This document shows, piece by piece, positions 24,046 through 32,774 of a stretch of 64,000 bases of DNA (position 1 is the first letter of the stretch; each line of letters begins with the position of its first letter). A program made the translations under genes and the position numbers. The notes beneath the pieces are model-generated. The model was not told the origin of the DNA and searched no databases. It was given only the letters and a program-made list of their open reading frames with translations. Where the stretch lies: NCBI GenBank assembly GCA_035626595.1, contig DASPNJ010000103.1:159763-223762 (forward strand). Reading direction: 5' to 3'. Origin of the DNA: JAQGMV01 sp035626595 (GTDB lineage: Bacteria > Pseudomonadota > Gammaproteobacteria > Burkholderiales > SG8-41).

Positions 24046-24434
24046 CAATGTTGATCTTCCGCGGCAACCTTGTCGTAGCCGGCGGCGTCCAGCAGGCCGG
24101 TGAGCTCAGCAGGGTCGCTCGGGCGAATACGGAACATCCAGGCGCCGTACGGATCCTGGTTGATCTTTTCGGGCGCGTCGGCGAGCTCGCCGTTCGCCGC
24201 CACGATCTCGCCGGAAAGCGGCGCGTAGATGTCCGCCGCGGCCTTCACCGATTCGACGACGCCGCACTCCTCGCCTTTTTTCACCTGCCGTCCCGGCGCG
24301 GGCGGCTCCACGAAGACGACGTCGCCGAGCTGCTGCTGCGCGTGATCCGTGATGCCGATCGTGACGGTGCCGTCGGATTCCTGGCGGATCCATTCATGGG
24401 TGGGGGTGTATTGGAGATCGTTCGGTGTTGTCAT
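24045..24434 (-). CDS. gcvH: glycine cleavage system H protein
   Basis: A 129-residue lipoyl carrier. The lipoylated Lys lies in GVVESVKAAADIYAPLSG, and YTPTHEWIR is the usual N-terminal motif. It shuttles the aminomethyl intermediate between P, T and L proteins. The start is ATG 24434, preceded by GAGGAG. No dihydrolipoamide dehydrogenase (L protein) gene is present in the window. Confidence 0.97.
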   Translation of the reverse strand: MTTPNDLQYTPTHEWIRQESDGTVTIGITDHAQQQLGDVVFVEPPAPGRQVKKGEECGVVESVKAAADIYAPLSGEIVAANGELADAPEKINQDPYGAWMFRIRPSDPAELTGLLDAAGYDKVAAEDQH

Positions 24435-24478
24435 TCTTCGGCTCCTCTCGGTGGACTCGCGTCCAGCCTGCCAATGTC

Positions 24479-24497
24479 GGTGCGCCACCGGCGCACC
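24479..24497. repeat. R2 19-nt hairpin at the gcvT stop
   Basis: GGTGCGCC-ACC-GGCGCACC. On the minus strand it follows the TAG stop of gcvT with no gap: the flank TAG is that stop codon. Confidence 0.85.
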
Positions 24498-25586
24498 CTA
24501 TGAATCCTTCACGATTATCTTGCCGTTGCGCACGAACGGCGGCTTCACGACGCGTGCCTCCAGCCACTTGTCGCGAATCGAGACTTCGGCATGCGCGCCC
24601 GGCGCCGCGCTCACGGGCAGCCGCGCCAGCGCGATCGAGCGGTTCATCGTCGGCGAAAAGCCGCCGCTCGTGATCTCGCCTTCACCGCCGGCGAGCCGTA
24701 CGCGCTGATGCGAGCGCATCACACCACGCTCGCCGAGCACCAGCCCCAGGAACGTATAGCGCGGCTTCGCGGCTTCGAGCGCGCCGCGGCCGATGAAGTC
24801 GCGCGGCGTGCGCGTCTCCACGGTCCACGCGAGACCGCATTCGAACGGCGTCACGTTCTCGTCCATATCCTGCCCGTAGAGATTCATGCCCGCTTCCAGG
24901 CGCAGCGTGTCGCGCGCGGCGAGCCCCGCGGGCGCGATACCGGCCGCGAGCAGCGCACGCCACAGCGGCTCGGCGCGCGCGGCGGGCACCATCGTTTCGA
25001 AGCCATCTTCGCCGGTGTAGCCGGTGCGCGCAACGAGACTGTCGCCCACGACGGCGGCAGTGAAGGCGGCGAGCGGCTCGGTGACGGCACGTGCTTCGGG
25101 CCACGCCGCCCAGAGCTTCTCCCGCGCCTGCGGCCCCTGCACCGCGATGATGGCGAGGTCGCGGCGCGGCGTGAGCTCCACGCCCGCGTCGTCCCGCGCC
25201 TGCCGCTGGAGCCACGCCGTGTCCTTCTCGGCGGTGCCCGCGTTCACGATGACGCGATACGTGCCGTCCGGCATCGCGTAGACGATGAGGTCGTCGATCA
25301 CGCCGCCGCGCTCGTTGAGCATGCAGCTATACAGCGCCTTGCCCGCGACCAACCGGGCGACGTCGTTCGCGAGCACGCGCCGCAGGAACTCGCGCGCACC
25401 GGCGCCTTTCACGTCGATGCCGAGCATGTGCGAGACGTCGAACATGCCCGCCTCACGGCGCACGCGGTGATGCTCGTCGACCTGGGAGCCGTAGTGGAGC
25501 GGCATGCTCCAGCCGGCGAAATCGACCATGCGCGCGCCGAGCTCGCGGTGTACCGCATTGAGTGGGGTGGATTTCAGTTCGCTCAT
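24498..25586 (-). CDS. gcvT: glycine cleavage system T protein (aminomethyltransferase)
   Basis: A 362-residue T-protein: MVDFAGWSMPLHYGSQV, FDVSHM, catalytic Asp region LANDVARLVAGKALYS, VQGPQAREKL, RTGYTGEDGFE, and C-terminal TSGGFSPTMNRSIALA. It transfers a methylene group to tetrahydrofolate and releases ammonia. The start at 25586 gives MSELKSTPLNAVH; the open frame continues far upstream, but that is a shadow of the DUF3426 and prmA genes. Head of the gcvT-gcvH-gcvPA-tpx-gcvPB-dgkA series. No glycine riboswitch precedes it: the DUF3426 gene ends 8 bp away. Confidence 0.97.
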   Translation of the reverse strand: MSELKSTPLNAVHRELGARMVDFAGWSMPLHYGSQVDEHHRVRREAGMFDVSHMLGIDVKGAGAREFLRRVLANDVARLVAGKALYSCMLNERGGVIDDLIVYAMPDGTYRVIVNAGTAEKDTAWLQRQARDDAGVELTPRRDLAIIAVQGPQAREKLWAAWPEARAVTEPLAAFTAAVVGDSLVARTGYTGEDGFETMVPAARAEPLWRALLAAGIAPAGLAARDTLRLEAGMNLYGQDMDENVTPFECGLAWTVETRTPRDFIGRGALEAAKPRYTFLGLVLGERGVMRSHQRVRLAGGEGEITSGGFSPTMNRSIALARLPVSAAPGAHAEVSIRDKWLEARVVKPPFVRNGKIIVKDS

Positions 25587-25594
25587 GTCGGGCT

Positions 25595-26458
25595 TCAGGG
25601 CGCGGGGGCGGCCATGAGATCCAGCCGGAAGCCTGCCGCCTTCAGGTCTCCGGTGTCCAGATCGAGCGCGAGCGTGATCTCCGCGCGCGGCGGGATGCCG
25701 GCTTTGGCGTCCCGCGTCTGATCGAGGTATTCCTCGGGCTTGAAAATCCGGCGCGCGAGCGCGTGCTCGTTTGCGTTCGTGAGCACGAGATCGAGCGCGG
25801 GATACGCGAGATCGTAATTGGCGTAGCTGCGCAGCGTGGCCGTGAGCTGTATCAGTGCCGGCCGCCCCGGATCGATCATGTGCACGTCGGAAGCCTCGAT
25901 CTTCACGAGGTCGGGCCGCTGCGGAAGCGTGACGGTGCATCCCGCCAGCTCGCAGCCTTTCGTGAGCGCGGCGCGCACCGCGGGGTAACGCGCAGCGATC
26001 TGGCTGCGGAACACGTACGTGAGCTGACCCGCGAGCAACACCGCCAGCAGCACGCAGGCGAGCACGCGGCGACCCTCGGCCGTCGGCTTGCGGACGTATT
26101 GCGCTTTCGCTGCGGCCGCGCCCTGTCTCAGCCGCTCGGCGAGCGGCGGTTTCTGTTCGGCGAACGGGTCCGGTGCCGCCGTTTGCGCCGCGGCGAGCGG
26201 CGGCGCTGCAGCCGCTGGCGCGGCTTTCGGCGCAGGGGAAGCTGCCGCGGCTGCTCCGGCCGCAGCCACGGCAGGCCCGGTGTGCGCGGCCGGGGCGTCG
26301 GCGGCCGCGGCGTCCGGCTGCCCCGGCGCGAGCGATGCGAACCCGTTGAAAACGTTCATGCAGCGGCCGCAGCGCACCTGGCCCGCGCGTGTCTCGAGCT
26401 GTGCCGGTGTCACGCGGAACAGCGTTTTGCAGCGGGGGCAGCGGGTGGTGAGGCTCAC
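25595..26458 (-). CDS. zinc-ribbon and DUF3426 membrane protein
   Basis: A 287-residue protein. The MJ0042-type zinc ribbon is at the N-terminus (CPRCKTLFRVTPAQLETRAG then VRCGRCMNVFNGF, Cys at about 7, 10, 30, 33). It is followed by a long Ala/Pro-rich linker (about 48-95), one transmembrane helix (about 133-150, RVLACVLLAVLLAGQLTYVF) and a DUF3426 periplasmic beta domain. GTG start at 26458, 12 bp after prmA. This prmA-DUF3426 order is typical of betaproteobacteria; the role is unknown. It could control or sense envelope stress, but that is speculation. Confidence 0.9.
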   Translation of the reverse strand: MSLTTRCPRCKTLFRVTPAQLETRAGQVRCGRCMNVFNGFASLAPGQPDAAAADAPAAHTGPAVAAAGAAAAASPAPKAAPAAAAPPLAAAQTAAPDPFAEQKPPLAERLRQGAAAAKAQYVRKPTAEGRRVLACVLLAVLLAGQLTYVFRSQIAARYPAVRAALTKGCELAGCTVTLPQRPDLVKIEASDVHMIDPGRPALIQLTATLRSYANYDLAYPALDLVLTNANEHALARRIFKPEEYLDQTRDAKAGIPPRAEITLALDLDTGDLKAAGFRLDLMAAPAP

Positions 26459-26470
26459 GTTGGAAAGGAT

Positions 26471-27385
26471 CTAGCGGCGGCGGCCGGTGAGAAGGACCCA
26501 GCCATCTTCTTCGTCGCCCGGCTCGAAATCGTACCACGCGGCATAAGCCTGCCGGACCTCGTCCGCCTGCTCGACGAGTATGCCCGAAAGCGCGATGTGC
26601 CCGCGGGCCGTGTTCAGGCCGGCGAGCAGCGACGCAAGCACGATCAGCGGCCGGGCGAGGATGTTCGCGACGACCAGCCGGGCCGGCGCCGCGATGCTCT
26701 GCGCAGCGCAGACGAACGTGGCCTCGACCCGGTTGCGCCGCGCGTTCTCGCGCGCCGCCTGCACGGCCTGCGGGTCGATGTCCACGCCTGCGATGCTGCC
26801 GGCGCCGAGCTTCGCCGCGGCGATCGCGAGGATTCCGGAGCCGCAACCGAAGTCGATCACCCGATCGCCCGGACGAACTGTGCGCGCCAGCCAGCGCAGG
26901 CAGAGCCGCGTCGTGGGATGCGTGCCGGTGCCGAACGCAAGCCCCGGGTCGAGCAGGATATTGCGCGCGGTGGGCTGCGGCGGTGTGTGCCAGCTCGGCA
27001 CGACCCACAGCCCCGGCGCGACTTCCTGCGGCGTGAACTGCGCCTGGGTCTTGCGCACCCAGTCTTGGTCGTCGACGCGCTGCACCTCGTACGCCGTCGT
27101 CGCGTCGATACCGGCCGCCGCGAAGGCGGCGGCCAGCACGGCGGGCACGTCGGCATCCATCGGCAGGAGCGCGGAAACGCGCGCGCGCGACCAGCCGGGC
27201 GCCAGCGCGCGACCCGGGCCTGTCCTGAGCGTGTCGAAAGGCTCGTCGAAGATCGGCCGCTCGGCCGCGGTTCCCGCGTCGGCATCCGCGATGTCCACGC
27301 TCAACGCGCCTGCGTCCATGAGCGCGTCGGAGAACGTCTCGGCGGCATCGCGCTCGACGATCGCGGTCGCGCTAAGCCACGGCAT
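26471..27385 (-). CDS. prmA: ribosomal protein L11 methyltransferase
   Basis: A 304-residue SAM-dependent methyltransferase. Motifs: LDPGLAFGTGTHPTTRLCL, VIDFGCGSGILAIAAAKLGA, VDIDPQAVQAARENA and ANILARPLI, the NxLxxPLxxL-type PrmA signature. It trimethylates ribosomal protein L11. ATG 27385 overlaps the accC stop by one base (TGATG). An R3 repeat is read in frame near residue 48 (FDEPFDTLRTGPGR), a region not conserved in PrmA. Confidence 0.95.
   Translation of the reverse strand: MPWLSATAIVERDAAETFSDALMDAGALSVDIADADAGTAAERPIFDEPFDTLRTGPGRALAPGWSRARVSALLPMDADVPAVLAAAFAAAGIDATTAYEVQRVDDQDWVRKTQAQFTPQEVAPGLWVVPSWHTPPQPTARNILLDPGLAFGTGTHPTTRLCLRWLARTVRPGDRVIDFGCGSGILAIAAAKLGAGSIAGVDIDPQAVQAARENARRNRVEATFVCAAQSIAAPARLVVANILARPLIVLASLLAGLNTARGHIALSGILVEQADEVRQAYAAWYDFEPGDEEDGWVLLTGRRR
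27219..27251. repeat. R3 dispersed repeat inside prmA
   Basis: CCTGTCCTGAGCGTGTCGAA followed by AGGCTCGTCGAAG. On the minus strand it is read as DEPFDTLRTG in the N-terminal part of PrmA, apparently without breaking the frame. Confidence 0.7.
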
Positions 27386-28734
27386 CAGCGCTCGAGATTG
27401 GCGAGCTTCTGCTCGAGATAGTGGATGTTGGTCGCCCCGCGCAGGAAAGAGGCGTCGTGCAGGAGCTCCTGATGGAGCGCGATGTTGGTCTTGATGCCCT
27501 CGATCACCATCTCGGTGAGCGCGATGTGCAGCCGTGCGATCGCCTGCTCCCGCGTGTCGCCGTAGGCGATGACCTTACCCAGCAGCGAGTCGTAATGCGG
27601 CGGCACGAAATAGCCGTTGTACGCGTGCGAGTCGACGCGGATGCCGGGGCCGCCCGGCACGTGAAAAGAGGTGATGCGGCCGGGCGAAGGTGTGAACTTG
27701 AACGGGTCCTCGGCGTTGATGCGGCACTCGATCGCGTGCCCTTTCAGGTGCACGTCGCGCTGCTTGATCGGGAGCTTCTCGCCGCACGCGATGCGGATCT
27801 GCTGCTGGACGATGTCGATGCCGCTGATCATCTCCGTCACCGGGTGCTCGACCTGCACCCGCGTGTTCATCTCGATGAAGTAGAACTCGCCGTTGTCGTA
27901 CAGGAACTCGAACGTGCCCGCGCCTTCGTAGCCGATTTTCCGGCACGCCTCGGCGCAGCGCTCGCCGATGCGCAGCCGCGCGCGCGGATTGACGTGCGGC
28001 GCGGGCGCTTCCTCGATGATCTTCTGGTGGCGGCGCTGCATCGAGCAGTCGCGGTCGCCGATGTAGATCGCGTTCTTGTGCTTGTCCGCGAGCACCTGGA
28101 CTTCGATGTGGCGCGGCTTCTCGAGAAATTTCTCGAGGTAGATCGCGGGGTTGCCGAACGCCGCCTGCGCCTCGGCCCGCGTGGTGGTGACCGCGTTGAG
28201 GAGCGCCGCCTCGGTGTGCACGACGCGCATGCCGCGTCCGCCGCCGCCGCCCGACGCCTTGACGATCACCGGGTAGCCGATCTCGCGCGCGATGCGCACG
28301 ATTTCTTTCGGATCTTCGGGGAGCGTACCGTCGAAACCCGGCACGACGGGCACGCCGGCCTTTTTCATCGCGGCCTTGGCGCTCACCTTGTCGCCCATCA
28401 GCCGGATCGTGTCCGGGCGCGGGCCGATGAAGACGAAGCCGCTCTGCGTCACGCGCTCGGCAAAGTCGGCGTTCTCGGAGAGAAAGCCGTAGCCGGGATG
28501 GATCGCCTCGGCGTCGGTCACCTCGGCTGCCGAGATGATCGCGGGGATGTTGAGGTAGCTCGCGGCCGAAGGGGGCGGACCGATGCACACCGACTCGTCG
28601 GCGAGCCGCACGTATTTCGCGTCGGCGTCGGCTTCGGAATGCACGACTACGGTTTTCACGCCCAGCTCGCGGCACGCGCGCTGGATACGCAGCGCGATCT
28701 CGCCGCGGTTGGCGATCAGGATTTTCTCGAACAA
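27385..28734 (-). CDS. accC: biotin carboxylase subunit of acetyl-CoA carboxylase
   Basis: A 449-residue ATP-grasp enzyme that carboxylates the biotin of AccB. Family start FEKILIANRGEIALRIQRA; glycine-rich ATP loop KASGGGGGRGMRVV; EAPAPHVNP; catalytic region EMNTRVQVEHPVTE. The start is a TTG at 28734, eight bases after the accB stop; no ATG fits before the conserved N-terminus. Order aroQ-accB-accC-prmA on one strand. Confidence 0.97.
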   Translation of the reverse strand: MFEKILIANRGEIALRIQRACRELGVKTVVVHSEADADAKYVRLADESVCIGPPPSAASYLNIPAIISAAEVTDAEAIHPGYGFLSENADFAERVTQSGFVFIGPRPDTIRLMGDKVSAKAAMKKAGVPVVPGFDGTLPEDPKEIVRIAREIGYPVIVKASGGGGGRGMRVVHTEAALLNAVTTTRAEAQAAFGNPAIYLEKFLEKPRHIEVQVLADKHKNAIYIGDRDCSMQRRHQKIIEEAPAPHVNPRARLRIGERCAEACRKIGYEGAGTFEFLYDNGEFYFIEMNTRVQVEHPVTEMISGIDIVQQQIRIACGEKLPIKQRDVHLKGHAIECRINAEDPFKFTPSPGRITSFHVPGGPGIRVDSHAYNGYFVPPHYDSLLGKVIAYGDTREQAIARLHIALTEMVIEGIKTNIALHQELLHDASFLRGATNIHYLEQKLANLER

Positions 28735-28741
28735 CTGCGTC

Positions 28742-29209
28742 TTACCCGATAATCATGAGCGGCTGGCCGTACTCGACCGGCTGGCCGTTTTCGACGAGGA
28801 TCTCCTTGATGACGCCGTCGACGTCGCATTCGATCTCGTTCAGGAGCTTCATCGCTTCGATTATGCAGACGGTCTCGCCGGTCTTTACCGCCTGGCCGAG
28901 CTCGACGAAAGCCTTGGCGCCCGGCGACGATGCGCGATAGAAGGTGCCGACCATCGGCGATTTGAGCACGTGGCCTTCCGGTTCCGGCGGCGTGGCCAAG
29001 GCGGGCGTCGCGGCCGGTGCGGCGGGTTCTGCCTGCGGCTGCAGCGCCGGCGCCGCGACGTAGAGCGTCGGCTGTGCAGCGGTCTGGGCTGCGCCCGGCA
29101 CTGCGCCCCGGCTGATGCGGACTTTTTCCTCGCCCTCGGTGATCTCGAGCTCGGCTATTCCCGACTGCTGCACGAGATCGATCAGCGTCTTCAATTTACG
29201 CAGGTCCAT
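28742..29209 (-). CDS. accB: biotin carboxyl carrier protein of acetyl-CoA carboxylase
   Basis: A 155-residue protein. N-terminal MDLRKLKTLIDLVQQSGIAE, Ala/Pro-rich linker (about 40-78), then the biotinyl domain with the target Lys in VCIIEAMKLLNEIE. It carries the carboxyl group to carboxyltransferase for malonyl-CoA synthesis. The ATG lies 2 bp after the aroQ stop. Confidence 0.97.
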   Translation of the reverse strand: MDLRKLKTLIDLVQQSGIAELEITEGEEKVRISRGAVPGAAQTAAQPTLYVAAPALQPQAEPAAPAATPALATPPEPEGHVLKSPMVGTFYRASSPGAKAFVELGQAVKTGETVCIIEAMKLLNEIECDVDGVIKEILVENGQPVEYGQPLMIIG

Positions 29210-29211
29210 CT

Positions 29212-29655
29212 TTACCCCTTTCCGTGACGGAGCGCGTACGCGAGCGCGAGCTCGTAGCCCTGCGCGCCCAGACCGCTCACCACGCCGGCGGCGAGATCGC
29301 TGAAATACGATTGGCGCCGGAACGCCTCCCGCGCGTGGACATTCGTCAGGTGCACCTCGACGAACGGGATCCGGACGGCCGCGAGCGCGTCTCTCAAGGC
29401 AACGCTGGTATGCGTGTACGCCGCCGGATTGATGATGATGAAGTCGATCCCTTCGCGGCCGGCCTGATGGACGCGCTCGATCAGCGCCGGCTCGCTGTTG
29501 CTCTGGTACGCGCTGAGCACCGCGCCGCCGGCTCGCGCCTGCCGGGCGAGCCGCTGCTCGATCGCCTCGAGCGTGGTGCTGCCGTAACGCTCCGGCTCCC
29601 TGGTTCCCAGGAGATTCAGGTTGGGGCCGTTTATCAGCAGGACGTTTCTCGCCAT
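29212..29655 (-). CDS. aroQ: 3-dehydroquinate dehydratase, type II
   Basis: A 147-residue enzyme of the shikimate pathway. NGPNLNLLGTREPERYG gives the catalytic Tyr and Arg region, then YQSNSEP, and NPAAYTHTSVALRDAL with the catalytic His. It is cytosolic and dodecameric in the family. First gene of aroQ-accB-accC-prmA. The 245 bp upstream (29656-29900) hold a TTGACA box on the minus strand (29905-29900) but no convincing -10 at the right distance, and no repeat. Confidence 0.96.
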   Translation of the reverse strand: MARNVLLINGPNLNLLGTREPERYGSTTLEAIEQRLARQARAGGAVLSAYQSNSEPALIERVHQAGREGIDFIIINPAAYTHTSVALRDALAAVRIPFVEVHLTNVHAREAFRRQSYFSDLAAGVVSGLGAQGYELALAYALRHGKG

Positions 29656-29900
29656 CAGCCCCTCCCTCGCACAATTCCCGGTGGATACGGCTTTCCCGCC
29701 GACATCAGCGGGCGAAGTTTGCCGCGATTATCGGCAGGATGTCCAGCGGATTGCCGAAATTAGAGCGAATTCGGCCGGCGCGAAGGAAGTTAGTGACTGC
29801 TCGCTTCGAACGCGTCGCGCCGCGCGGCTCAAGTTCGCCTCGGAACAGGTTGACCGACGGGAATTAGAACGGAGTTACGACGTAAACAACGACGTTACTG

Positions 29901-30431
29901 TCAAAGTAACGGTAGAAGCTGGGCTTCGAGCTGGGCTTCCTTGGCCGCGCCGATCTCCCGAGCCACGATGCGCCCGTCGCGCGAGATGATGACCGTAAAC
30001 GGCAGCACGCCGGCGCGATTGCCCAGCTTGCGCGTGAGCTCGATCGTCTCCGCGCCGCCGATCAGGATCGGGAAGTTCATCCGCATCTCGGTGGCATACG
30101 GCCGCACTTTGTCGGGCTGATCGATGGCGATGCCGACGAACTGCAGTCCGCGTGGGCCGTGCTTTTCCTGGAGCTTCACCAGTATCGGAATTTCGTCCCG
30201 GCACGGCGCGCACCACGTCGCCCAGAAGTTGACGACGATCACCCGCCCGTTCCACTGCTGAACGGCTTGCGGCCGGCCGTCGAGGTCCGGCAGGCGCGCA
30301 TCCAGGAGCGCTGCGGTCGCGTCGGCAGCAGCGGCTTGAGGAGCGCTGCGCCAGGCGTTGAATGCAAATCCGGCGAGTGCCGCGCCCGCCGCGACCAGTG
30401 CGATCGCCAGCCACTGGCCGCGCCGGTTCAT
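29901..30431 (-). CDS. TlpA/ResA-like periplasmic thioredoxin
   Basis: A 176-residue protein. N-terminal membrane anchor (about 7-24), then a thioredoxin-like domain with WATWCAPCRDEIPIL (active WCAPC near residue 79) and a TlpA-type insertion. It reduces disulfides in the periplasm, for example in cytochrome c apoproteins. ATG 30431 overlaps the dsbD stop (ATGA). As dsbD supplies electrons to periplasmic thioredoxins, the two probably form one relay. Confidence 0.92.
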   Translation of the reverse strand: MNRRGQWLAIALVAAGAALAGFAFNAWRSAPQAAAADATAALLDARLPDLDGRPQAVQQWNGRVIVVNFWATWCAPCRDEIPILVKLQEKHGPRGLQFVGIAIDQPDKVRPYATEMRMNFPILIGGAETIELTRKLGNRAGVLPFTVIISRDGRIVAREIGAAKEAQLEAQLLPLL

Positions 30432-32362
30432 CGGGCGGATGCGGCGGTGGTACGCTCGAACGCGAGCACCTGGTCGAGAACTTTGCCGAAGCGGTCCGCG
30501 GGCTGGAAGCCGATCACGCGCAGGCCGTCGATCTCCCGGCCGTCGCCGTCGAAAAACACGATGCCCGGCGGGCCGAACAACCTGAAGCGCCTGAGCAGCG
30601 CCTGGTGCTCGGCGGTATTCGCGGTGACGTCGACCTGGAGCTTCGCGATCGCGTCCATGCGCGTTTTCACCTGCGCGTTCGTAAAGGTGTAGCGCTCCAT
30701 CTCCTTGCACGAGACGCACCAGTCGGCATAGAAGTCGAGCATCACCGGCCGGCCGCGTGCGGAAGCTATCGCGCGGTCAAGCTCGTCTGCCGAAGCCACA
30801 CGCGTGAAGAGCGGCGCGCCGGCGGTTTCGGGCGCGGACGCTGCGCTGCGCAGGCCGGCGAGCGGCTGCAGCACGTCTCGGCTGCCGGACAGCGCACCCA
30901 CCACGAAGGCGATACCGGCAACGAGCGCGATCACGCCGACGCCTTTGGCGATTCGATCGAAGCTGTGCGCGCCGGCCGGCAGCGGATCGATCGCACGCAG
31001 ATGGATGCCCGTAATGACCAGCAATGCTGCCCACGCGAGCATCTCGACGGCGATCGGAACCAGCGGCGCCACCAGATAGATCGCGACTCCGAGCAGCAGC
31101 ACGCCGAAGAACCGCTTCACGGTCTCCATCCACGGGCCGACCTTCGGCATCAGCGTCCCGGCCGAGGCGCCCACCACCATCAGCGGCACACCCATCCCGA
31201 GCGCCATCGCGAAGAGCGCCGAGCCGCCGAGCACGACGTCGCCGCTCTTGCTGATGTAAAGCAGCGCCGCAGCGAGCGGAGCCGCGACACACGGCCCGAC
31301 GATGAGCGCCGACAACGCGCCCATGGCGAAGACGCCGGCGAAATGGCCGCCGTGCAGGCGATTGGTCGCCACCGCGAGCCGCGTCTGCAGCGCGGACGGG
31401 AGCTGAAGCTCGTAGAAGCCGAACATCGCGCCGGACAGCAGCACGAAAATCGCGGCGAACGAGCCGAGCACCCACGCGTTCTGCAGCGCCGCGGACAACA
31501 TCGCGCCCGACAGGCCGGCGAGCACGCCCGCAACGGCATACGTGATCGCCATGCCCAGCACGTACGCGCCGGACAGCAGCAGGGCGTGCGTTTTCGTGAG
31601 TTGGGTTCCCCGCCCGACGATGATCCCCGAGAGGATCGGCACCATGGGCAGCACGCACGGCGTGAACGAGAGCAGCAGCCCGAAGCCGAAGAAGCTCGCG
31701 ATGAGCAACGCAACGCCGCCGTCGAAGAGCCGCGCGATCGCGGAGTCGTCGTTGGAAACAGCGAAGCGGTCGGCCGGCGTTGCGGCCGTTCCCCCTTCGA
31801 CAGGCTCAGGGCGAACGGCCGCGCCGAGTCCCGCCTGAGCACCCCGTTCGGCCTGGGCGCCACTCGAAGGCTGAACGGCGGCGGACGCGAGGTTGAGCCT
31901 CGCCGTCTGGTCGTGCGGCACGTAGCACACGCCGACGTCGGCGCAGCCCTGCGAGGTCGCAGTGAGCGTGATCGCATCGGCGGAGGCCGTGTTGGTGATC
32001 GGCAGACGGAACCGCACTTCGCCGCGATAGGTCTGCACCTCGCCGAAGAATTCGTCTTTTTTCTTCTCGCCCGGCGGCAGATCGGGCGTGCCCGGCTGCA
32101 CCGTCTCCGGCTCGATCCTGAAGCGGAACTTGTCGCGGTAGAGGTAATAACCCGGCGCCACGAGGTAGCGCAGCTCGATCGCGTCGGCCGCGACCACCCG
32201 CGCGGAAAACCGGAACGCCTTGTCCGGCTCGAGGAGGTCCGGCTCGGCGGCGCGCAGGGGTGCCGCCAGCAGCAACGCAAGAATCGTCATTGCCACGACG
32301 GCGGGAATCCAGAGCCGTGTTACTGGACCCCGGCCTGCGCCGGGGTGACGGATTTTCATCAT
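30428..32362 (-). CDS. dsbD: thiol:disulfide interchange protein DsbD
   Basis: A 644-residue protein that moves electrons from cytosolic thioredoxin to the periplasm. Order: signal peptide; N-terminal DsbD-alpha domain (GCADVGVCYVPH Cys pair); eight-helix core with SFTPCVLPMVPIL and VGPCVAAPLAAALL; C-terminal thioredoxin domain with FYADWCVSCKEMERYTF. The signal peptide is unusual: its first 24 residues (MKIRHPGAGRGPVTRLW and on) are encoded by an R1 repeat. A start at 32290 (MTILALLLAAPLRA) would avoid this; the 32362 start overlaps the cutA stop and is kept. The alpha-domain linker carries an R3 repeat (RPEPVEGG). Confidence 0.94.
   Translation of the reverse strand: MMKIRHPGAGRGPVTRLWIPAVVAMTILALLLAAPLRAAEPDLLEPDKAFRFSARVVAADAIELRYLVAPGYYLYRDKFRFRIEPETVQPGTPDLPPGEKKKDEFFGEVQTYRGEVRFRLPITNTASADAITLTATSQGCADVGVCYVPHDQTARLNLASAAVQPSSGAQAERGAQAGLGAAVRPEPVEGGTAATPADRFAVSNDDSAIARLFDGGVALLIASFFGFGLLLSFTPCVLPMVPILSGIIVGRGTQLTKTHALLLSGAYVLGMAITYAVAGVLAGLSGAMLSAALQNAWVLGSFAAIFVLLSGAMFGFYELQLPSALQTRLAVATNRLHGGHFAGVFAMGALSALIVGPCVAAPLAAALLYISKSGDVVLGGSALFAMALGMGVPLMVVGASAGTLMPKVGPWMETVKRFFGVLLLGVAIYLVAPLVPIAVEMLAWAALLVITGIHLRAIDPLPAGAHSFDRIAKGVGVIALVAGIAFVVGALSGSRDVLQPLAGLRSAASAPETAGAPLFTRVASADELDRAIASARGRPVMLDFYADWCVSCKEMERYTFTNAQVKTRMDAIAKLQVDVTANTAEHQALLRRFRLFGPPGIVFFDGDGREIDGLRVIGFQPADRFGKVLDQVLAFERTTAASAR
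31791..31819. repeat. R3 dispersed repeat inside dsbD
   Basis: CCCCCTTCGACAGGCTCAGG followed by GCGAACGG. On the minus strand it is read as VRPEPVEGG in the linker between DsbD-alpha and the membrane core. Confidence 0.75.
32294..32352. repeat. R1 dispersed repeat pair at the dsbD start
   Basis: GCGGGAATCCAGAGCC facing GGACCCCGGCCTGCGCCGGG GTGACGG. It encodes the basic and early hydrophobic part of the DsbD signal peptide (HPGAGRGPV and WIPAVV). Confidence 0.7.
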
Positions 32363-32703
32363 CAGCCGATCGGAATCGCGGTCTCTTCCGCCACCCAGTC
32401 GAGGTAATCGGGCAGCCCGCGCACGATTGGGACTGCCACCACCTCGGGAAGTTCGTAAGGATGCAGCTCGCGAATTGCGGCCTCGAGCTCTTGGTAGCGT
32501 GCCGCGCGCGTCTTGATGAGCACCGGCACTTCGTCCGCGCGCTCGACCTCACCCTTCCAGCGGTAAACGGAGGTGCATCCGGTGAGCACGTTGACGCACG
32601 CCGCGAGGCGCTTTTCGACGAGCGCCTGCGCGAGCGTCATCGCGGCGTCGCGATCCGGCAGATTCGTGAACACCAGCAGGCTTTCGCTTGCGTCGCCATC
32701 CAT
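32362..32703 (-). CDS. cutA: divalent-cation tolerance protein CutA
   Basis: A 113-residue member of the trimeric PII-like CutA1 family: LVFTNLPDRDAAMTLAQALV, RLAACVNVL, VYRWKGEVERADEVPVLIKT, HPYELPEVVAVPI. It is linked to copper tolerance and, in enterics, also lies beside dsbD (cutA1-cutA2/dipZ). The end overlaps the dsbD start (TGATG). The 71 bp to the divergent ferredoxin reductase carry both promoters. Confidence 0.95.
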   Translation of the reverse strand: MDGDASESLLVFTNLPDRDAAMTLAQALVEKRLAACVNVLTGCTSVYRWKGEVERADEVPVLIKTRAARYQELEAAIRELHPYELPEVVAVPIVRGLPDYLDWVAEETAIPIG

Positions 32704-32774
32704 CGCCTACTCCGTTGGAATCAAAGGGGAATGCACGCTGATGTACACTCCGCGATTTTAGCCGATCGCCCGCC

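Noticed and set aside
25560..25600. Glycine riboswitch ahead of gcvT
   Set aside because: Only 8 bp separate gcvT from the upstream DUF3426 gene; there is no room for an aptamer.
25587..27008. Long upstream extension of the gcvT frame, suggesting a fusion
   Set aside because: The extension is Arg/Ala-rich noise opposite in frame to the DUF3426 and prmA genes, and GcvT begins normally at 25586.
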